The translations under genes and the position numbers were made by a program. From Fidelibacterota bacterium (GTDB taxonomy: Bacteria > Fidelibacterota > Marinisomatia > Marinisomatales > TCS55): 64,000 nucleotides of DNA. The stretch is taken from NCBI GenBank assembly GCA_004124385.1, contig SCKN01000005.1, positions 62,001 to 126,000 on the forward strand, read 5' to 3'. The notes under the pieces were generated by a model that made no database searches, was not told where the DNA came from, and saw only the letters and a list, made by a program, of their open reading frames with translations. This document shows, in pieces, positions 1-8,861 of the stretch (its first letter is position 1; every line of letters starts with the position of its first letter).

Positions 1-1
1 T

Positions 2-439
2 AATAAGCCCTTTGAAACACTGGAGCTTCAGGATTTATTTTCAGACTTTTTTCCAGATGATGACGATATTTTAAAATTGGTTCCTGACGTTTATTTTGGC
101 GGGCCGGTTCTCGTGGAGCGGGGAATCGTTTTGCATTCAGCTGATTATGAAATTGAAAGCACTATAGCGATCGGGAATGATTTTTCATTAACCAGCAATA
201 AAACTATCATTAAGGAAATTGCAAAAAAGAAAGGGCCCAAACATTCTAAACTTATGCTGGGCCATGCCGGTTGGAAACAGTATCAATTAGAAGCAGAAAT
301 TGAAAATGGTGACTGGCTTTTACAGCATACAAATCTTGATTTTATTTTCAATACAGAAGAAAAGTTCATGTGGGATATGGCGACTAAATCCTTTGGTATT
401 AATATGTCTGAATTTTCCGGGCTGGGTGGATCGGCTTAA
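2..439 (+). CDS. YqgE/AlgH family protein (UPF0301), 5' end cut by the window edge
   Basis: The reading frame is open from base 2, so the gene starts left of the window; about 145 residues are visible. The family pattern is clear: GGPV then an LHS near the start of the conserved core, a GHAGWKQYQLEAEI segment (family G-x-A-G-W-x-x-x-Q-L-E-x-E-I), a WLL element and a closing S-G-L-G-G-S-A. Family members are about 185 residues, so roughly 40 are missing. The molecular role of this family is not settled; AlgH was first linked to alginate regulation in Pseudomonas. Its usual partner YqgF is not downstream here. Confidence 0.85.
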   Translation, partial: NKPFETLELQDLFSDFFPDDDDILKLVPDVYFGGPVLVERGIVLHSADYEIESTIAIGNDFSLTSNKTIIKEIAKKKGPKHSKLMLGHAGWKQYQLEAEIENGDWLLQHTNLDFIFNTEEKFMWDMATKSFGINMSEFSGLGGSA

Positions 440-486
440 CACTTATTTATTATTTTTAGATATACCCTTTCTGTAATTTCCTGCCC

Positions 487-1389
487 GTGAAAAGATACCT
501 TCCACCTCTTGCTGTCATTGCAGCTGCGTTTCTATGGAGTCTTGATGGATTACTTCGCCAAAAATTATTCAGCGTATCCTCTTTTTTAATCATTACATTG
601 GAACATGCATTAGGAGCTATCCTATTTTTACCTTTCTTGATTAAAGGTTGGAAAAATGTAAAAAAATTGAATCAGCGAAGTTGGGGTTCAATAATGTGGA
701 TCAGTATCTGCGGTGGAATTTTAGGTACGTTTTGTTACACAAAGGCATTGAGCTATATCAATTACATTGATCTTTCTGTTGTTGTATTGCTCCAAAAATT
801 TCAGCCCCTTTTTGCCATTATACTCGCAGCCGTTATATTAAAGGAAAAATTGACGAAGAGGTTTTTGTTGCTAGCTATTACTGCTTTTGTTGGTGGGTAT
901 CTGGTTACATTTGGAGTCAAACCAATAGCTGCTTGGGATGATAAAACAATTATCGCTTCCTTATTGGCTTTATTAGCCGCATTCAGTTGGGGCAGTTCCA
1001 CTGTACTGGGTAAGCACGCATTAAATAAATTGCCATTCCAGGTTGTAACATCATTAAGGCTTACTATTACCGCTTTCGTGGCAGGTTTAATTATGATAAG
1101 TATGGGGGACATATCCTCGATTACCTCATTAAATGCCGATCAATGGGGAGCTTTAGCTACCATTGTTATTTCCACTGGAGCGGTTGCACTTTTTATTTAT
1201 TATTACGGACTTAATCATTTGCCCGCATCGCACGCAACTATTTATGAATTATTCTGGCCGTTTTCTGCTATTTGTTTTGATTGGTTTATTCGAGGGCGAG
1301 CTATGTCACCCGCTCAAGCATCTGGTGCAATTATCCTGTTAACAGCTATTGTATTATTGACGCAGGAGCGGCAAAAGGCTCATGGTTGA
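487..1389 (+). CDS. EamA/DMT-superfamily transporter
   Basis: A 300-residue protein made almost wholly of about ten hydrophobic helices in two halves, the layout of EamA drug/metabolite transporters (inner membrane; substrate not predictable). The second half opens with ALLAAFSWGSSTVLGKHAL, a typical EamA repeat start, and a charged KEKLTKR loop ends the first half. Start is GTG at 487 with no strong ribosome site. Its end overlaps the next gene by 8 bases, so the two transporters are probably co-translated. Confidence 0.85.
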   Translation: MKRYLPPLAVIAAAFLWSLDGLLRQKLFSVSSFLIITLEHALGAILFLPFLIKGWKNVKKLNQRSWGSIMWISICGGILGTFCYTKALSYINYIDLSVVVLLQKFQPLFAIILAAVILKEKLTKRFLLLAITAFVGGYLVTFGVKPIAAWDDKTIIASLLALLAAFSWGSSTVLGKHALNKLPFQVVTSLRLTITAFVAGLIMISMGDISSITSLNADQWGALATIVISTGAVALFIYYYGLNHLPASHATIYELFWPFSAICFDWFIRGRAMSPAQASGAIILLTAIVLLTQERQKAHG

Positions 1390-2638
1390 ATTAACAAAAA
1401 AAAATCTTTCTCATAATTTATATTTAAACTGCTTTCATGAATTCAGCTGGGGGTTTGGTTTAGCGTTTCATACAACGTATGCAATTATACCATTGTTTTT
1501 AAAAAAACTGGGTGCCCCAGATAGTGTTATAATTTCAGTTGCCGGATTATTTAGTATTTTAATTGCATTTCCCATGTTTTTTTCTGCAATCCTTAGCCGA
1601 AATATTCGCAATATTAAAAAGGCTGTTTTTATATCTCATTTATTTGCTCTTCCACCTATGTTTTTTGCAGGATTTCTATTTGCATTTTTGACACCGACAG
1701 GACCAAATGCTTGGATGTATTACTATGCCTGTTTCATTTTATACTGTTTATCTTTGGGGTTTATTATTCCTATTTGGGCAGATTTTCTCTCCCATATTTT
1801 TCCGCGAAAATCCCGGGGTCATTATTTGGGTATTTCATTTGCATTTAATAGTGTTGGTGGTTTTTTTGGAGGTATTATTGTTAAAATACTGTTGAATAGT
1901 TCTGTCCCTTTTCCAAATAATTTTGGGTGGGGTTTCATCATTATGGGTGTTTCAATGGGTTTAGGTGTTTTTATTTACTTATTCTATAACGTTGAAAATA
2001 AATTAGAGAATACACCTCATAAAACAATTGCTGATTTTTGGCATGATACTAAAATGATCATCAAAACACATGAAAACTTTAAACGCTATTTATTAAGCCG
2101 AATTTTTATCACAGCTCATTTTCCCGCCATGAGTCTTTACGCAGTATACACTCAAGAGCTCTTTGGGTTTAAGGTTAGTTCAGCAGGGATATTTATTGTT
2201 TTACAGGTTATTGCATTTGGGTTGGGCAGTATTTTGTCTGGAAAATTCGGTGATCGCTGGGGACATAAAACAGCTATTACAATTTCTTTCAGCGGTTATC
2301 TACTAGCAATAATGTTTACAATTTTTGCAACATCCATGACCCATGTATATGCTATTTTTCTTGCATTAGGTTTGGGACACGGAGGATTTATGCCATCAGC
2401 TATGAACATGGTTTATGAATTTGCAGAATCGCGGGACAGTAAAACATATATGGCGCTCATCGATACATTTTTGGCACCTTTTGTTTTACTAATGATTGTG
2501 AGCGCAAGTCTATTGAATCCCATTATCGGCACTCGCAATTTATTCATATTGTCAGGGATACTCATCGCAATCGGTTTGTTATTACTTACTTTTTGGGTTA
2601 AAGAACCACGACTCCATCCACACAAGATGATTAGTTAA
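1382..2638 (+). CDS. Major facilitator superfamily transporter
   Basis: A 418-residue protein with about twelve membrane helices. The loop GKFGDRWGHKTA at the start of the second half is the MFS signature (G-x-x-x-D-R-x-G-x-K/R), and PRKSRGHYLGISFA in the first half is a related loop. Substrate unknown; the family includes solute exporters and sugar/nucleoside carriers of the inner membrane. ATG at 1382 lies inside the end of the EamA gene, which suggests one transcript. Confidence 0.85.
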   Translation: MVELTKKNLSHNLYLNCFHEFSWGFGLAFHTTYAIIPLFLKKLGAPDSVIISVAGLFSILIAFPMFFSAILSRNIRNIKKAVFISHLFALPPMFFAGFLFAFLTPTGPNAWMYYYACFILYCLSLGFIIPIWADFLSHIFPRKSRGHYLGISFAFNSVGGFFGGIIVKILLNSSVPFPNNFGWGFIIMGVSMGLGVFIYLFYNVENKLENTPHKTIADFWHDTKMIIKTHENFKRYLLSRIFITAHFPAMSLYAVYTQELFGFKVSSAGIFIVLQVIAFGLGSILSGKFGDRWGHKTAITISFSGYLLAIMFTIFATSMTHVYAIFLALGLGHGGFMPSAMNMVYEFAESRDSKTYMALIDTFLAPFVLLMIVSASLLNPIIGTRNLFILSGILIAIGLLLLTFWVKEPRLHPHKMIS

Positions 2639-2711
2639 ATTATGAGTAAATACAAAACTTTTCTCTTGTTTTCTTGACGGTACGCAATGAAATTCCATAC
2701 GGATTCCGAGG

Positions 2712-3071
2712 ATGATTAAACACCTGAAAAACATATTATTGACGCTTCTTGCTGTATTAGCATTTACAGGATGTAAAGAAGACCCGCAACGCCATTTACA
2801 ATTAGCGCAATGGTATTCTCAAAAAGGACTCATAGATGAAGCAATCCTGGAATATCGTGAAGTAACCCGCCTCTTGCCCGCTGACATTAAATCTTTAAGC
2901 CGGGCTGATTATGAATTGCTGGCCGATGCGCACTACCGGCTGGCGCTTATGTACACAAAAAAGGATTGGTGGGGTTACGCCCTTCAGGAAGCAGAAACAT
3001 GTTTTGAACTTCTGCCCACCCGGGAGCATTATGATATGGTCACACTTTTAAGAAAGCGGATTGACCTGTAG
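2712..3071 (+). CDS. Small TPR-like lipoprotein
   Basis: 119 residues. The N-terminus is a lipoprotein signal (hydrophobic stretch, then LAFTGC with the lipidated Cys at about residue 21). The rest is helical and looks like two degenerate tetratricopeptide units (YSQKGLIDEAILEYREV and YTKKDWWGYALQEAETC). It probably sits on a membrane facing the periplasm as a small scaffold. Function unknown. A GAGG ribosome site lies just before the ATG. Confidence 0.7.
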   Translation: MIKHLKNILLTLLAVLAFTGCKEDPQRHLQLAQWYSQKGLIDEAILEYREVTRLLPADIKSLSRADYELLADAHYRLALMYTKKDWWGYALQEAETCFELLPTREHYDMVTLLRKRIDL

Positions 3072-3109
3072 AATACAGAATCCTGATTAGTCTATATACC
3101 TTTCTCTAT

Positions 3110-3892
3110 CTAAAAAGACCCCGATCGGCTTTCGCCGCCATCACAATATATAATAGAACAATTTATAAAATCTGCTTCAGGGCGTAGTAGTAAGGAAATA
3201 GTATTAGCCACATCTTCGGGCTGTGTCGTCCGGCGCATGGGATTGCGCTTCTTTGTGTTTTCCACCCACGCTTCCCAATTATCAGTAATCTTTGTTAATG
3301 CTCGAGTTGGAGTCACTCCCGCTTGAATCGAATTTGCTGTAATACCAAACTGTCCAAGCTCCCAACCAATCTGGCGAATGATGGCCTCCATAGCCACTTT
3401 TGCAACACTGACCGGACCATAGCCTTCCATAGCCACATAATTCCCCTCACTGGTTAGCCCTAAAATGCGTGATCCTTTTGCAAGAAGTTTCGCGTCGTAC
3501 AACTTTTGTGTCCAATACAATATAGAGTTCCCCATAACATGAACAGTCATATCCATTTGTTTTTGGTTCACAGGTTTTTCACCAAAAAAGTTAGTGGTTG
3601 TGCCAAAAGCGATAGAGTGCAGCATTAGCTTCAGTGGTTGGCCCCCGGTAATTTCAGCAATCTTCGGAATGTATTTATCCATGGTTTCCAACGCAGCTGC
3701 ATTTGTATTAAAATAATGACAATTTCCACCCGTGGTCTCCTTGACTTCGGCAATGGTTTCGCCCGCAATTTTTTTTGCTTCCCCACGGTCAAAGTGAAAA
3801 GCAATAATACCATAACCATCTTTTGCTAATCGTTTAGCTGTAGCGGCGCCGTGACCAGTTGATCCACCTAAAATTAATACCCATTCAGACAT
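3110..3892 (-). CDS. SDR-family enoyl-ACP reductase-like protein (FabI/FabL type)
   Basis: 260 residues, a Rossmann fold opening with GGSTGHGAATAKRLA for NAD(P)H. The catalytic pair sits in GYGPVSVAKVAMEA: Tyr and Lys are seven positions apart (Y-x6-K), the spacing of enoyl-ACP reductases, not the Y-x3-K of ordinary SDRs. The nucleotide loop resembles FabL more than FabI. The C-terminus has IIYCDGG, matching the FabI/FabL ending. Predicted role: last reduction of the fatty-acid elongation cycle. The divergent neighbour is FabA, which supports this. A general SDR with another substrate remains possible. Confidence 0.75.
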   Translation of the reverse strand: MSEWVLILGGSTGHGAATAKRLAKDGYGIIAFHFDRGEAKKIAGETIAEVKETTGGNCHYFNTNAAALETMDKYIPKIAEITGGQPLKLMLHSIAFGTTTNFFGEKPVNQKQMDMTVHVMGNSILYWTQKLYDAKLLAKGSRILGLTSEGNYVAMEGYGPVSVAKVAMEAIIRQIGWELGQFGITANSIQAGVTPTRALTKITDNWEAWVENTKKRNPMRRTTQPEDVANTISLLLRPEADFINCSIIYCDGGESRSGSF

Positions 3893-4018
3893 GTTTTTAC
3901 TCCACTTTATTAAAGCATGAATTTAGGGAAGTCTTCAGCAAAGCCAAACCAAGAACACAAAAGAATAATGAGCAACTAATCATTATGATTAACTTCTATG
4001 CTTATAAAGGATATTATA

Positions 4019-4564
4019 ATGGATAAAAAGTCTTCATTTTCAAAACAAGATCTTCTAGACATTAGTTCTGGAAAAATGTTTGGCAAAGCCAATGGCAAAT
4101 TGCCAACGCCTCCAATGCTAATGATTGACCGCATCTTGGAAATTTCAGATTCCGGTGGAAAATACGACAATGGTTTTATAAAAGCTGAATTAGATGTTGA
4201 TCCGAAGAACTGGTTTTTTGATTGTCATTTCGTAAATGATCCGGTCATGCCAGGTTGTTTAGGATTAGATGGTTTTTGGCAATTAGTTGGATTTTTTCTT
4301 ACCTGGGCCGGTGGCAAAGGGCGCGGTAGAGCACTGGGTGTAAAAGAAGTAAAATTTAAAGGGCAAGTTAGACCTTATCATGACAAAATCACTTATCAGA
4401 TCGATATTCGAAAATTCATCACCCGTCCGATGTTTATGGCATGGGGAGATGCGGTATTACATGTAAAAGATAAAACGATTTATTTCGCCAAAGACTTGCA
4501 GGTTGGTTTATTTGAAAAACTGGTCTGGGATACAGGCATGGATCCCGCTCTCGATCCTTTTTAA
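4019..4564 (+). CDS. fabA: 3-hydroxyacyl-[ACP] dehydratase/isomerase FabA
   Basis: Cytosolic hot-dog enzyme that dehydrates 3-hydroxyacyl-ACP and can isomerise trans-2- to cis-3-decenoyl-ACP, the branch point to unsaturated fatty acids. The protein follows E. coli FabA throughout; the active site block CHFVNDPVMPGCLGLDGFWQ has the catalytic His and Asp. I choose ATG 4019 (181 residues) over an in-frame ATG at 3998: the protein then begins MDKKSSFSKQDLL like E. coli FabA, and AAGG lies about 8 bases upstream. No fabB is in the window. Confidence 0.93.
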   Translation: MDKKSSFSKQDLLDISSGKMFGKANGKLPTPPMLMIDRILEISDSGGKYDNGFIKAELDVDPKNWFFDCHFVNDPVMPGCLGLDGFWQLVGFFLTWAGGKGRGRALGVKEVKFKGQVRPYHDKITYQIDIRKFITRPMFMAWGDAVLHVKDKTIYFAKDLQVGLFEKLVWDTGMDPALDPF

Positions 4565-4583
4565 ATATCAGCAAACATCTAAT

Positions 4584-5684
4584 ATGGCATTACGCTGCGG
4601 TATCGTCGGGCTGCCCAATGTGGGCAAGTCCACCATTTTTAACGCTTTGACAGCTTCATCTGTCCCGGCTGAAAATTATCCCTTTTGTACAATTGATCCT
4701 CATGTAGGCATTGTAGAGCTTCCAGATTATCGATTGGAGAAATTAGCAGAAATCTTCAAACCGAAAAAAGTAACTCCTTCCACTGTTGAATTTATTGATA
4801 TTGCGGGCTTGGTTCGTGGTGCCAGTAAAGGTGAGGGGTTGGGAAACCAATTTCTGGGACAAATACGTCAAGCAGCAGCCATTATCCATGTGGTACGCTG
4901 TTTTGAAGATAATAATGTCACCCATGTAGAGGGCGGCGTTGATCCTGTTCGCGATGCAGATCTTATTGAAACAGAACTTCTTTTAGCAGATTTAGACACA
5001 CTGGAGAAACGATATACTAAAGCAGAAAAAGGAACGCGATCTGGTGTCAAAAAAGAACATTTGGAGTTCGATATTATTAAAAAATTATTGGATCATTGTA
5101 ATGAGGGTCACCGGGCACGGTCATTTCAAGCAAATGAAGATGAAATAGATATTATCCATTCATTGCACTTGCTAACACATAAACCAATTTTATATGTAGC
5201 TAATGTAGATGAAACAGAAATTACCCATAATAAAAGGGGTGAGCCGGAAGAAAAGCTCGCAACATTCGCAGAAAAAGAAGGCAATCTGGCTATACGTCTC
5301 TGTGGAAAACTTGAACAAGAAATTGCTGTATTACCAGATGAAGAAAAATCTATGTTCTTGGAAGAGTTTAATCTGACAGAACCGGGGTTAAATAAACTCA
5401 TTCATGCCGGATTCAAACTCCTCGAATTGGAAACATTTTTTACATGTGGACCAACTGAAGTCCGAGCTTGGACGATCAAACAAAGCGCCACCGCCCCAGA
5501 AGCTGCAGGGGAAATTCATACTGATTTTCAAAGAGGATTTATCAAAGCCGAAGTAATCAAATATAACGATCTGGTTCGGCTAGGATCAGAAAAAGCTGTG
5601 AAGGATGCCGGACTGGCAAAGCTTCAGGGTAAGGAATATGTGGTGAAAAATGGCGACTGTATTTATTTCCATTTCAATGTGTAG
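4584..5684 (+). CDS. ychF: Ribosome-binding ATPase YchF (OLA1 family)
   Basis: 366 residues from ATG 4584, against 363 in E. coli. It has the P-loop GLPNVGKST, a switch II region [17 protein letters not shown], and an ANVDE motif where GTPases have NKxD; that change is why this family prefers ATP. The C-terminal TGS-like domain ends with [18 protein letters not shown]. YchF binds the ribosome and takes part in translation and stress responses. It follows fabA by 19 bases and may share its transcript. Confidence 0.95.
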   Translation: MALRCGIVGLPNVGKSTIFNALTASSVPAENYPFCTIDPHVGIVELPDYRLEKLAEIFKPKKVTPSTVEFIDIAGLVRGASKGEGLGNQFLGQIRQAAAIIHVVRCFEDNNVTHVEGGVDPVRDADLIETELLLADLDTLEKRYTKAEKGTRSGVKKEHLEFDIIKKLLDHCNEGHRARSFQANEDEIDIIHSLHLLTHKPILYVANVDETEITHNKRGEPEEKLATFAEKEGNLAIRLCGKLEQEIAVLPDEEKSMFLEEFNLTEPGLNKLIHAGFKLLELETFFTCGPTEVRAWTIKQSATAPEAAGEIHTDFQRGFIKAEVIKYNDLVRLGSEKAVKDAGLAKLQGKEYVVKNGDCIYFHFNV

Positions 5685-5692
5685 TTTCTGAT

Positions 5693-6169
5693 ATGTGGTT
5701 TTTCATGATTTTATCTTATATAATGGTCGCTGTGTCTGGAGTCGGTCTGGCGCTTGTCGGGCTGAACCATTATTTAAATTTCTGGCCCACAACTCATATT
5801 ACTTTGGACCTGCTGGTGAGTATTATCTTTATCGCCACTCAAACTTTGGTCATGTTCTTTTTTGTAGGAACAGGCGTAAACATAAAAGAATACACTCAAG
5901 ACCATCCTGAAATTGGCGATAAATTTTATAAAGGCGTTTTAGGAATCAAACGCAAACTCTATCCGCCCACAATGATGGTTACTATGCTGTTTATGGCAGC
6001 TGTTATTTTGGATGGTACTTATTATTTAGGCAAGGTCAATGAGTGGTGGTTTCATATATTTTACTGGCTTACGGTATATTATTTTATAAAAGCCACACGG
6101 GCTCAACACACAGCTTTTATCGGTAGTACAAATATTGTTTTGGCTATGACGGGGGTAGATAGAAAATAG
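5693..6169 (+). CDS. Hypothetical four-helix membrane protein
   Basis: 158 residues with about four hydrophobic helices (near residues 5-25, 40-60, 95-112 and 118-135) joined by short charged loops, for instance NIKEYTQDHPEIGDKFYKG. I do not recognise the family. It follows ychF by only 8 bases, so it is probably co-transcribed. The C-terminus is a small soluble tail. No metal or redox motif is visible. Confidence 0.7.
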   Translation: MWFFMILSYIMVAVSGVGLALVGLNHYLNFWPTTHITLDLLVSIIFIATQTLVMFFFVGTGVNIKEYTQDHPEIGDKFYKGVLGIKRKLYPPTMMVTMLFMAAVILDGTYYLGKVNEWWFHIFYWLTVYYFIKATRAQHTAFIGSTNIVLAMTGVDRK

Positions 6170-6175
6170 ATTGCT

Positions 6176-6289
6176 TCATAAAACAATATTTTGCGTATGA
6201 ATGCCATTTGGCGTTTCTAATCTAACTAAATACATCCCGGAACCCATCGGTTCATTTCTATTGTTGATGCCACTCCATTTAATAAAATA
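6176..6289 (-). pseudogene. Orphan fragment of a type IX-like C-terminal sorting domain
   Basis: On the minus strand about 34 codons ending in TGA at 6176 read W-S-G-I-N-N-R-N-E-P-M-G-S-G-M-Y, then LVRLETPNGIHTQNIVL. This is the last third of the sorting module found intact in the secreted proteins at 48529, 61552 and 63868 (W-D-G-x-N-x-x-G-x-x-x-x-S-G-x-Y-x-Y). No open frame or start lies upstream; the space is taken by the terminator of the next gene. I read it as the surviving 3' end of a deleted secreted-protein gene. Confidence 0.7.
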
Positions 6290-6297
6290 AAATTATA

Positions 6298-6324
6298 ATA
6301 AAAAAGGGCAGTCACCTGCCCTTT
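6298..6324 (-). terminator. Rho-independent terminator of the acidic-tail membrane protein
   Basis: A perfect 9-bp stem, AAAGGGCAG (6303-6311) and CTGCCCTTT (6316-6324), with a 4-base loop. On the minus strand it is followed by a run of six T. It lies 27 bases past the stop of the gene at 6351-6923. Confidence 0.8.
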
Positions 6325-6350
6325 CAACTGTGATCTAACGTGAGGTCCTG

Positions 6351-6923
6351 TTAGCCCTCTTCTTCATCCTCGTATTCATATTCATCATCTTCATCATAAT
6401 AATAGGGGTATTCATAATCATACTCATCATATTCTTCGTAGTCATCCTCTTCTTCATCGTCGTTGTTAACTTCTTCCGCTTCTTGCTTTACAACAATAAC
6501 CCGAGGGTCATCGTGCCCCTGTAAAGCTTTATCCACTAATTCTTTTTCCCTAGTTGTCAACGATTGTACGTCAGAAATACGTTGCCTAAACATGACGCCT
6601 ATCAAAGTACCAAAAAATAATACCATTAGCGCCATGACAGAGCCTTCTGTTTTGAACTCAATTCCACCCCAAATATTTTGCTCCCAGCCAAAATTCATAA
6701 ATACTGCCATAGCTAACAATACACCAAAAAGTATAATGAAATTACCCATGGTGTCGGGCGTTGCTGTATTCATCACCGCCAAATACAATAGCCAAATAAG
6801 AATTCCAGCCACCGCAAAGAAAATACCTAAAATGTAATTTTCAGCAATAATAGATAGAACAAAGCCAATAATGGCTCCGAATGGAATTAAAAACCCGATT
6901 CCGGTTTTAACGTTAGACGCCAT
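6351..6923 (-). CDS. Hypothetical membrane protein with an Asp/Glu/Tyr tail
   Basis: 190 residues. Four membrane helices occupy about residues 8-25, 29-50, 60-78 and 92-110. A cytosolic or periplasmic linker follows (QRISDVQSLTTREKELVDKA), then a tail of about 38 residues built almost only of Asp, Glu and Tyr, ending in EDEEEG. I do not know the family. Such a tail could bind cations or a basic partner, but nothing here shows which. A clear terminator follows. The gene stands alone between two convergent or divergent neighbours. Confidence 0.75.
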   Translation of the reverse strand: MASNVKTGIGFLIPFGAIIGFVLSIIAENYILGIFFAVAGILIWLLYLAVMNTATPDTMGNFIILFGVLLAMAVFMNFGWEQNIWGGIEFKTEGSVMALMVLFFGTLIGVMFRQRISDVQSLTTREKELVDKALQGHDDPRVIVVKQEAEEVNNDDEEEDDYEEYDEYDYEYPYYYDEDDEYEYEDEEEG

Positions 6924-7082
6924 TGAAAATATGTTTACCTCGGTTCATATTGTTAGACTTACCTCGAATGATGGTCTAAAATTGGTCGTTTTCTAAAGGA
7001 AAAGCAAGTGAATTTCTTTCAAGTTATTTTTTGGAACCCTTATAGTCTTTATAGTGTAGAAGTGTAATTTCCTCGATTATTT

Positions 7083-8072
7083 ATGGCTGATTTAATTTCT
7101 AAAATAGGTGTTATCGGTGTGGGCCACTTAGGCCAACACCATGTAAAACATCTGTCCAATAATAATGTATTTTCCTTCTCTGGAATCTTTGATGTTGACA
7201 CAGATCGAGCTAATAAAATAGCTGTTGAATACAATTGTAATGCGCATGATTCGCTTAATGATTTATTAAACAATTGTGATGCGGTGTCGATTGTAACACC
7301 TACGCTTACCCATGCGAAAATTGCCGAACAATGTATTATGGCAGGAAAGCACGTATTTATAGAAAAACCTATTACTAAAACTGTTGCTGAAGCTGATCGT
7401 CTGCTAAACCTAGCTGCTGAAAATAATGTACTCATCCAAGTAGGGCATATTGAGCGGCTAAACCCGGCATTAATTCCCCTGAAAAATTTTGAACTAAATC
7501 CAAAATATATTGAAGTCCAACGCTTGGCTCCCTATACGGTGCGCGGCACCGATGTACCCGTTGTTCTTGATTTGATGATTCATGATATTGATATCATTTT
7601 ATCTTTGGTTAATTCACCGGTAAAAAACATTCGAGCCAGCGGGGTGTCTATTTTGTCTGATTCGGTTGATATAGCCAACGCACGCCTGCGCTTTGAAAAC
7701 GGAACTGTTGCCAGCATAACATCCAGCCGAATCGCCCGGGATAAAGTCCGAAAAATTAAGATTTTTCAAAAAGATATGTACGTAACTATCGATTTTCTTT
7801 TAGGGCTTACAGAAATATATCGCGTTCTAGAGGCAGATCAAGATGACCCTGATGCATTGGAAACAGCTTCATTAGAAGCTTATGGGAATCATAAAAAGAT
7901 TGTGTACGAAAAACCGGACATCAATCAGTTTGATGCTCTAGAAATGGAATTAACAAATTTTATTCAATCAATAAATGGTAACGATAAACCAATTGTAAAT
8001 GGACAAGCTGGAAGAGATGCCCTGGACGTTGCTGTCAAAATTCATGATATGATCTTGGAGGATATTCATTGA
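7083..8072 (+). CDS. Gfo/Idh/MocA-family oxidoreductase, lipid A-associated
   Basis: 329 residues. The N-terminal Rossmann domain starts IGVIGVGHLGQHHVKHL and holds the family Lys in FIEKPITKT; the C-terminal alpha/beta domain has LDLMIHDIDIIL. Its place directly before lpxB, a DUF374 acyltransferase and lpxK matches lipid A clusters of other Gram-negatives in which a Gfo/Idh protein precedes lpxB. Some of these are GnnA, which oxidises the 3-OH of UDP-GlcNAc so that lipid A can carry a 3-amino sugar. That function is an inference; the partner aminotransferase GnnB is not in the window. Confidence 0.85.
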   Translation: MADLISKIGVIGVGHLGQHHVKHLSNNNVFSFSGIFDVDTDRANKIAVEYNCNAHDSLNDLLNNCDAVSIVTPTLTHAKIAEQCIMAGKHVFIEKPITKTVAEADRLLNLAAENNVLIQVGHIERLNPALIPLKNFELNPKYIEVQRLAPYTVRGTDVPVVLDLMIHDIDIILSLVNSPVKNIRASGVSILSDSVDIANARLRFENGTVASITSSRIARDKVRKIKIFQKDMYVTIDFLLGLTEIYRVLEADQDDPDALETASLEAYGNHKKIVYEKPDINQFDALEMELTNFIQSINGNDKPIVNGQAGRDALDVAVKIHDMILEDIH

Positions 8073-8127
8073 TGGATAAAATAATGTATTCTTTAAATAA
8101 TGAAAAATTGTTAAACATCACACAATC

Positions 8128-8183
8128 TTACACCACCCCTAAATTCCCTCCTCGTATGAGGAGGGAATTTAGGGGTGGTGTAA
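8128..8183. repeat. Perfect 26-bp inverted repeat with 4-base loop (MITE- or REP-like hairpin)
   Basis: Arms at 8128-8153 and 8158-8183 are exact reverse complements (core CACCCCTAAATTCCCTCC) around GTAT. The hairpin lies in the 175-base gap between the Gfo/Idh gene and the methyltransferase gene, in AT-rich sequence. No T-run follows on either strand, so it is not a standard terminator, and the stem is unusually long. It resembles dispersed palindromic repeats, but there is only one copy in this window. Confidence 0.8.
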
Positions 8184-8247
8184 ATTATAGTGTTAAAATC
8201 TTCTTTTCGCTTACGGTTTCTACAAATATATTTTGCAGATTGATATA

Positions 8248-8823
8248 ATGGATATTCGCAATTTCTTTTTCAAAAACCGCAGCTATACACCTATACCATT
8301 AGCAATATTAATCATTTATTATTCAAACCCTGCTTTTGCAATTATGGGGGTCGGGTTAACGTGTTTGGTCTTGGGTGAATTTATTCGTTTTTGGGCAGTA
8401 AGTTATGCCGGAGGAATTACCAGAACAATAAAAGTGGGTGCGCCTGCTCTTTGTTCTTCCGGGCCATTTACACATGTTCGCAATCCATTATACATTGGAA
8501 ACTTGTTTCTTTTTTCAGGAGTTGTTCTCATCGCAGGCGCACCGAATATTTGGTGTATGTTGTCTATTACATGGATATTTTTCCTTATTCAATATGCATT
8601 AATCATTTCTCTGGAAGAAGAAACGCTTGTTGGTTTATTTGGTGAGAGCTATGAAACCTACCTACAAAATGTGCCACGCTTGCTGCCGCGATTAACAACG
8701 TGGCAAAATAACGATAATCGGTCGACTATGACGTTTATAAAAACACTTAAAACTGAAAAACGTACATTGCAAAATATTATCCTAATTTTGCTTTGCATTA
8801 TACTACGCCAACAGTTTGTGTAA
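8248..8823 (+). CDS. Isoprenylcysteine carboxyl methyltransferase-family membrane methyltransferase
   Basis: 191 residues from ATG 8248; an upstream in-frame TTG at 8233 is less likely. Four to five membrane helices. The family SAM-binding block is present: GPFTHVRNPLYIGN, then an EE pair (SLEEETL) and FGESYETYLQNVPRLLPRL. Such ICMT/PEMT proteins methylate lipids or prenylated substrates at the membrane. It sits inside the lipid A block just before lpxB, so a lipid substrate is plausible but unproven. The last 40 residues, after the RLLPRL end of the family domain, are an unusual extension with a hydrophobic stretch. Confidence 0.8.
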   Translation: MDIRNFFFKNRSYTPIPLAILIIYYSNPAFAIMGVGLTCLVLGEFIRFWAVSYAGGITRTIKVGAPALCSSGPFTHVRNPLYIGNLFLFSGVVLIAGAPNIWCMLSITWIFFLIQYALIISLEEETLVGLFGESYETYLQNVPRLLPRLTTWQNNDNRSTMTFIKTLKTEKRTLQNIILILLCIILRQQFV

Positions 8824-8861
8824 TTTTGATTTGCATCCATAAAAATCTGTAGTCTATTTCT

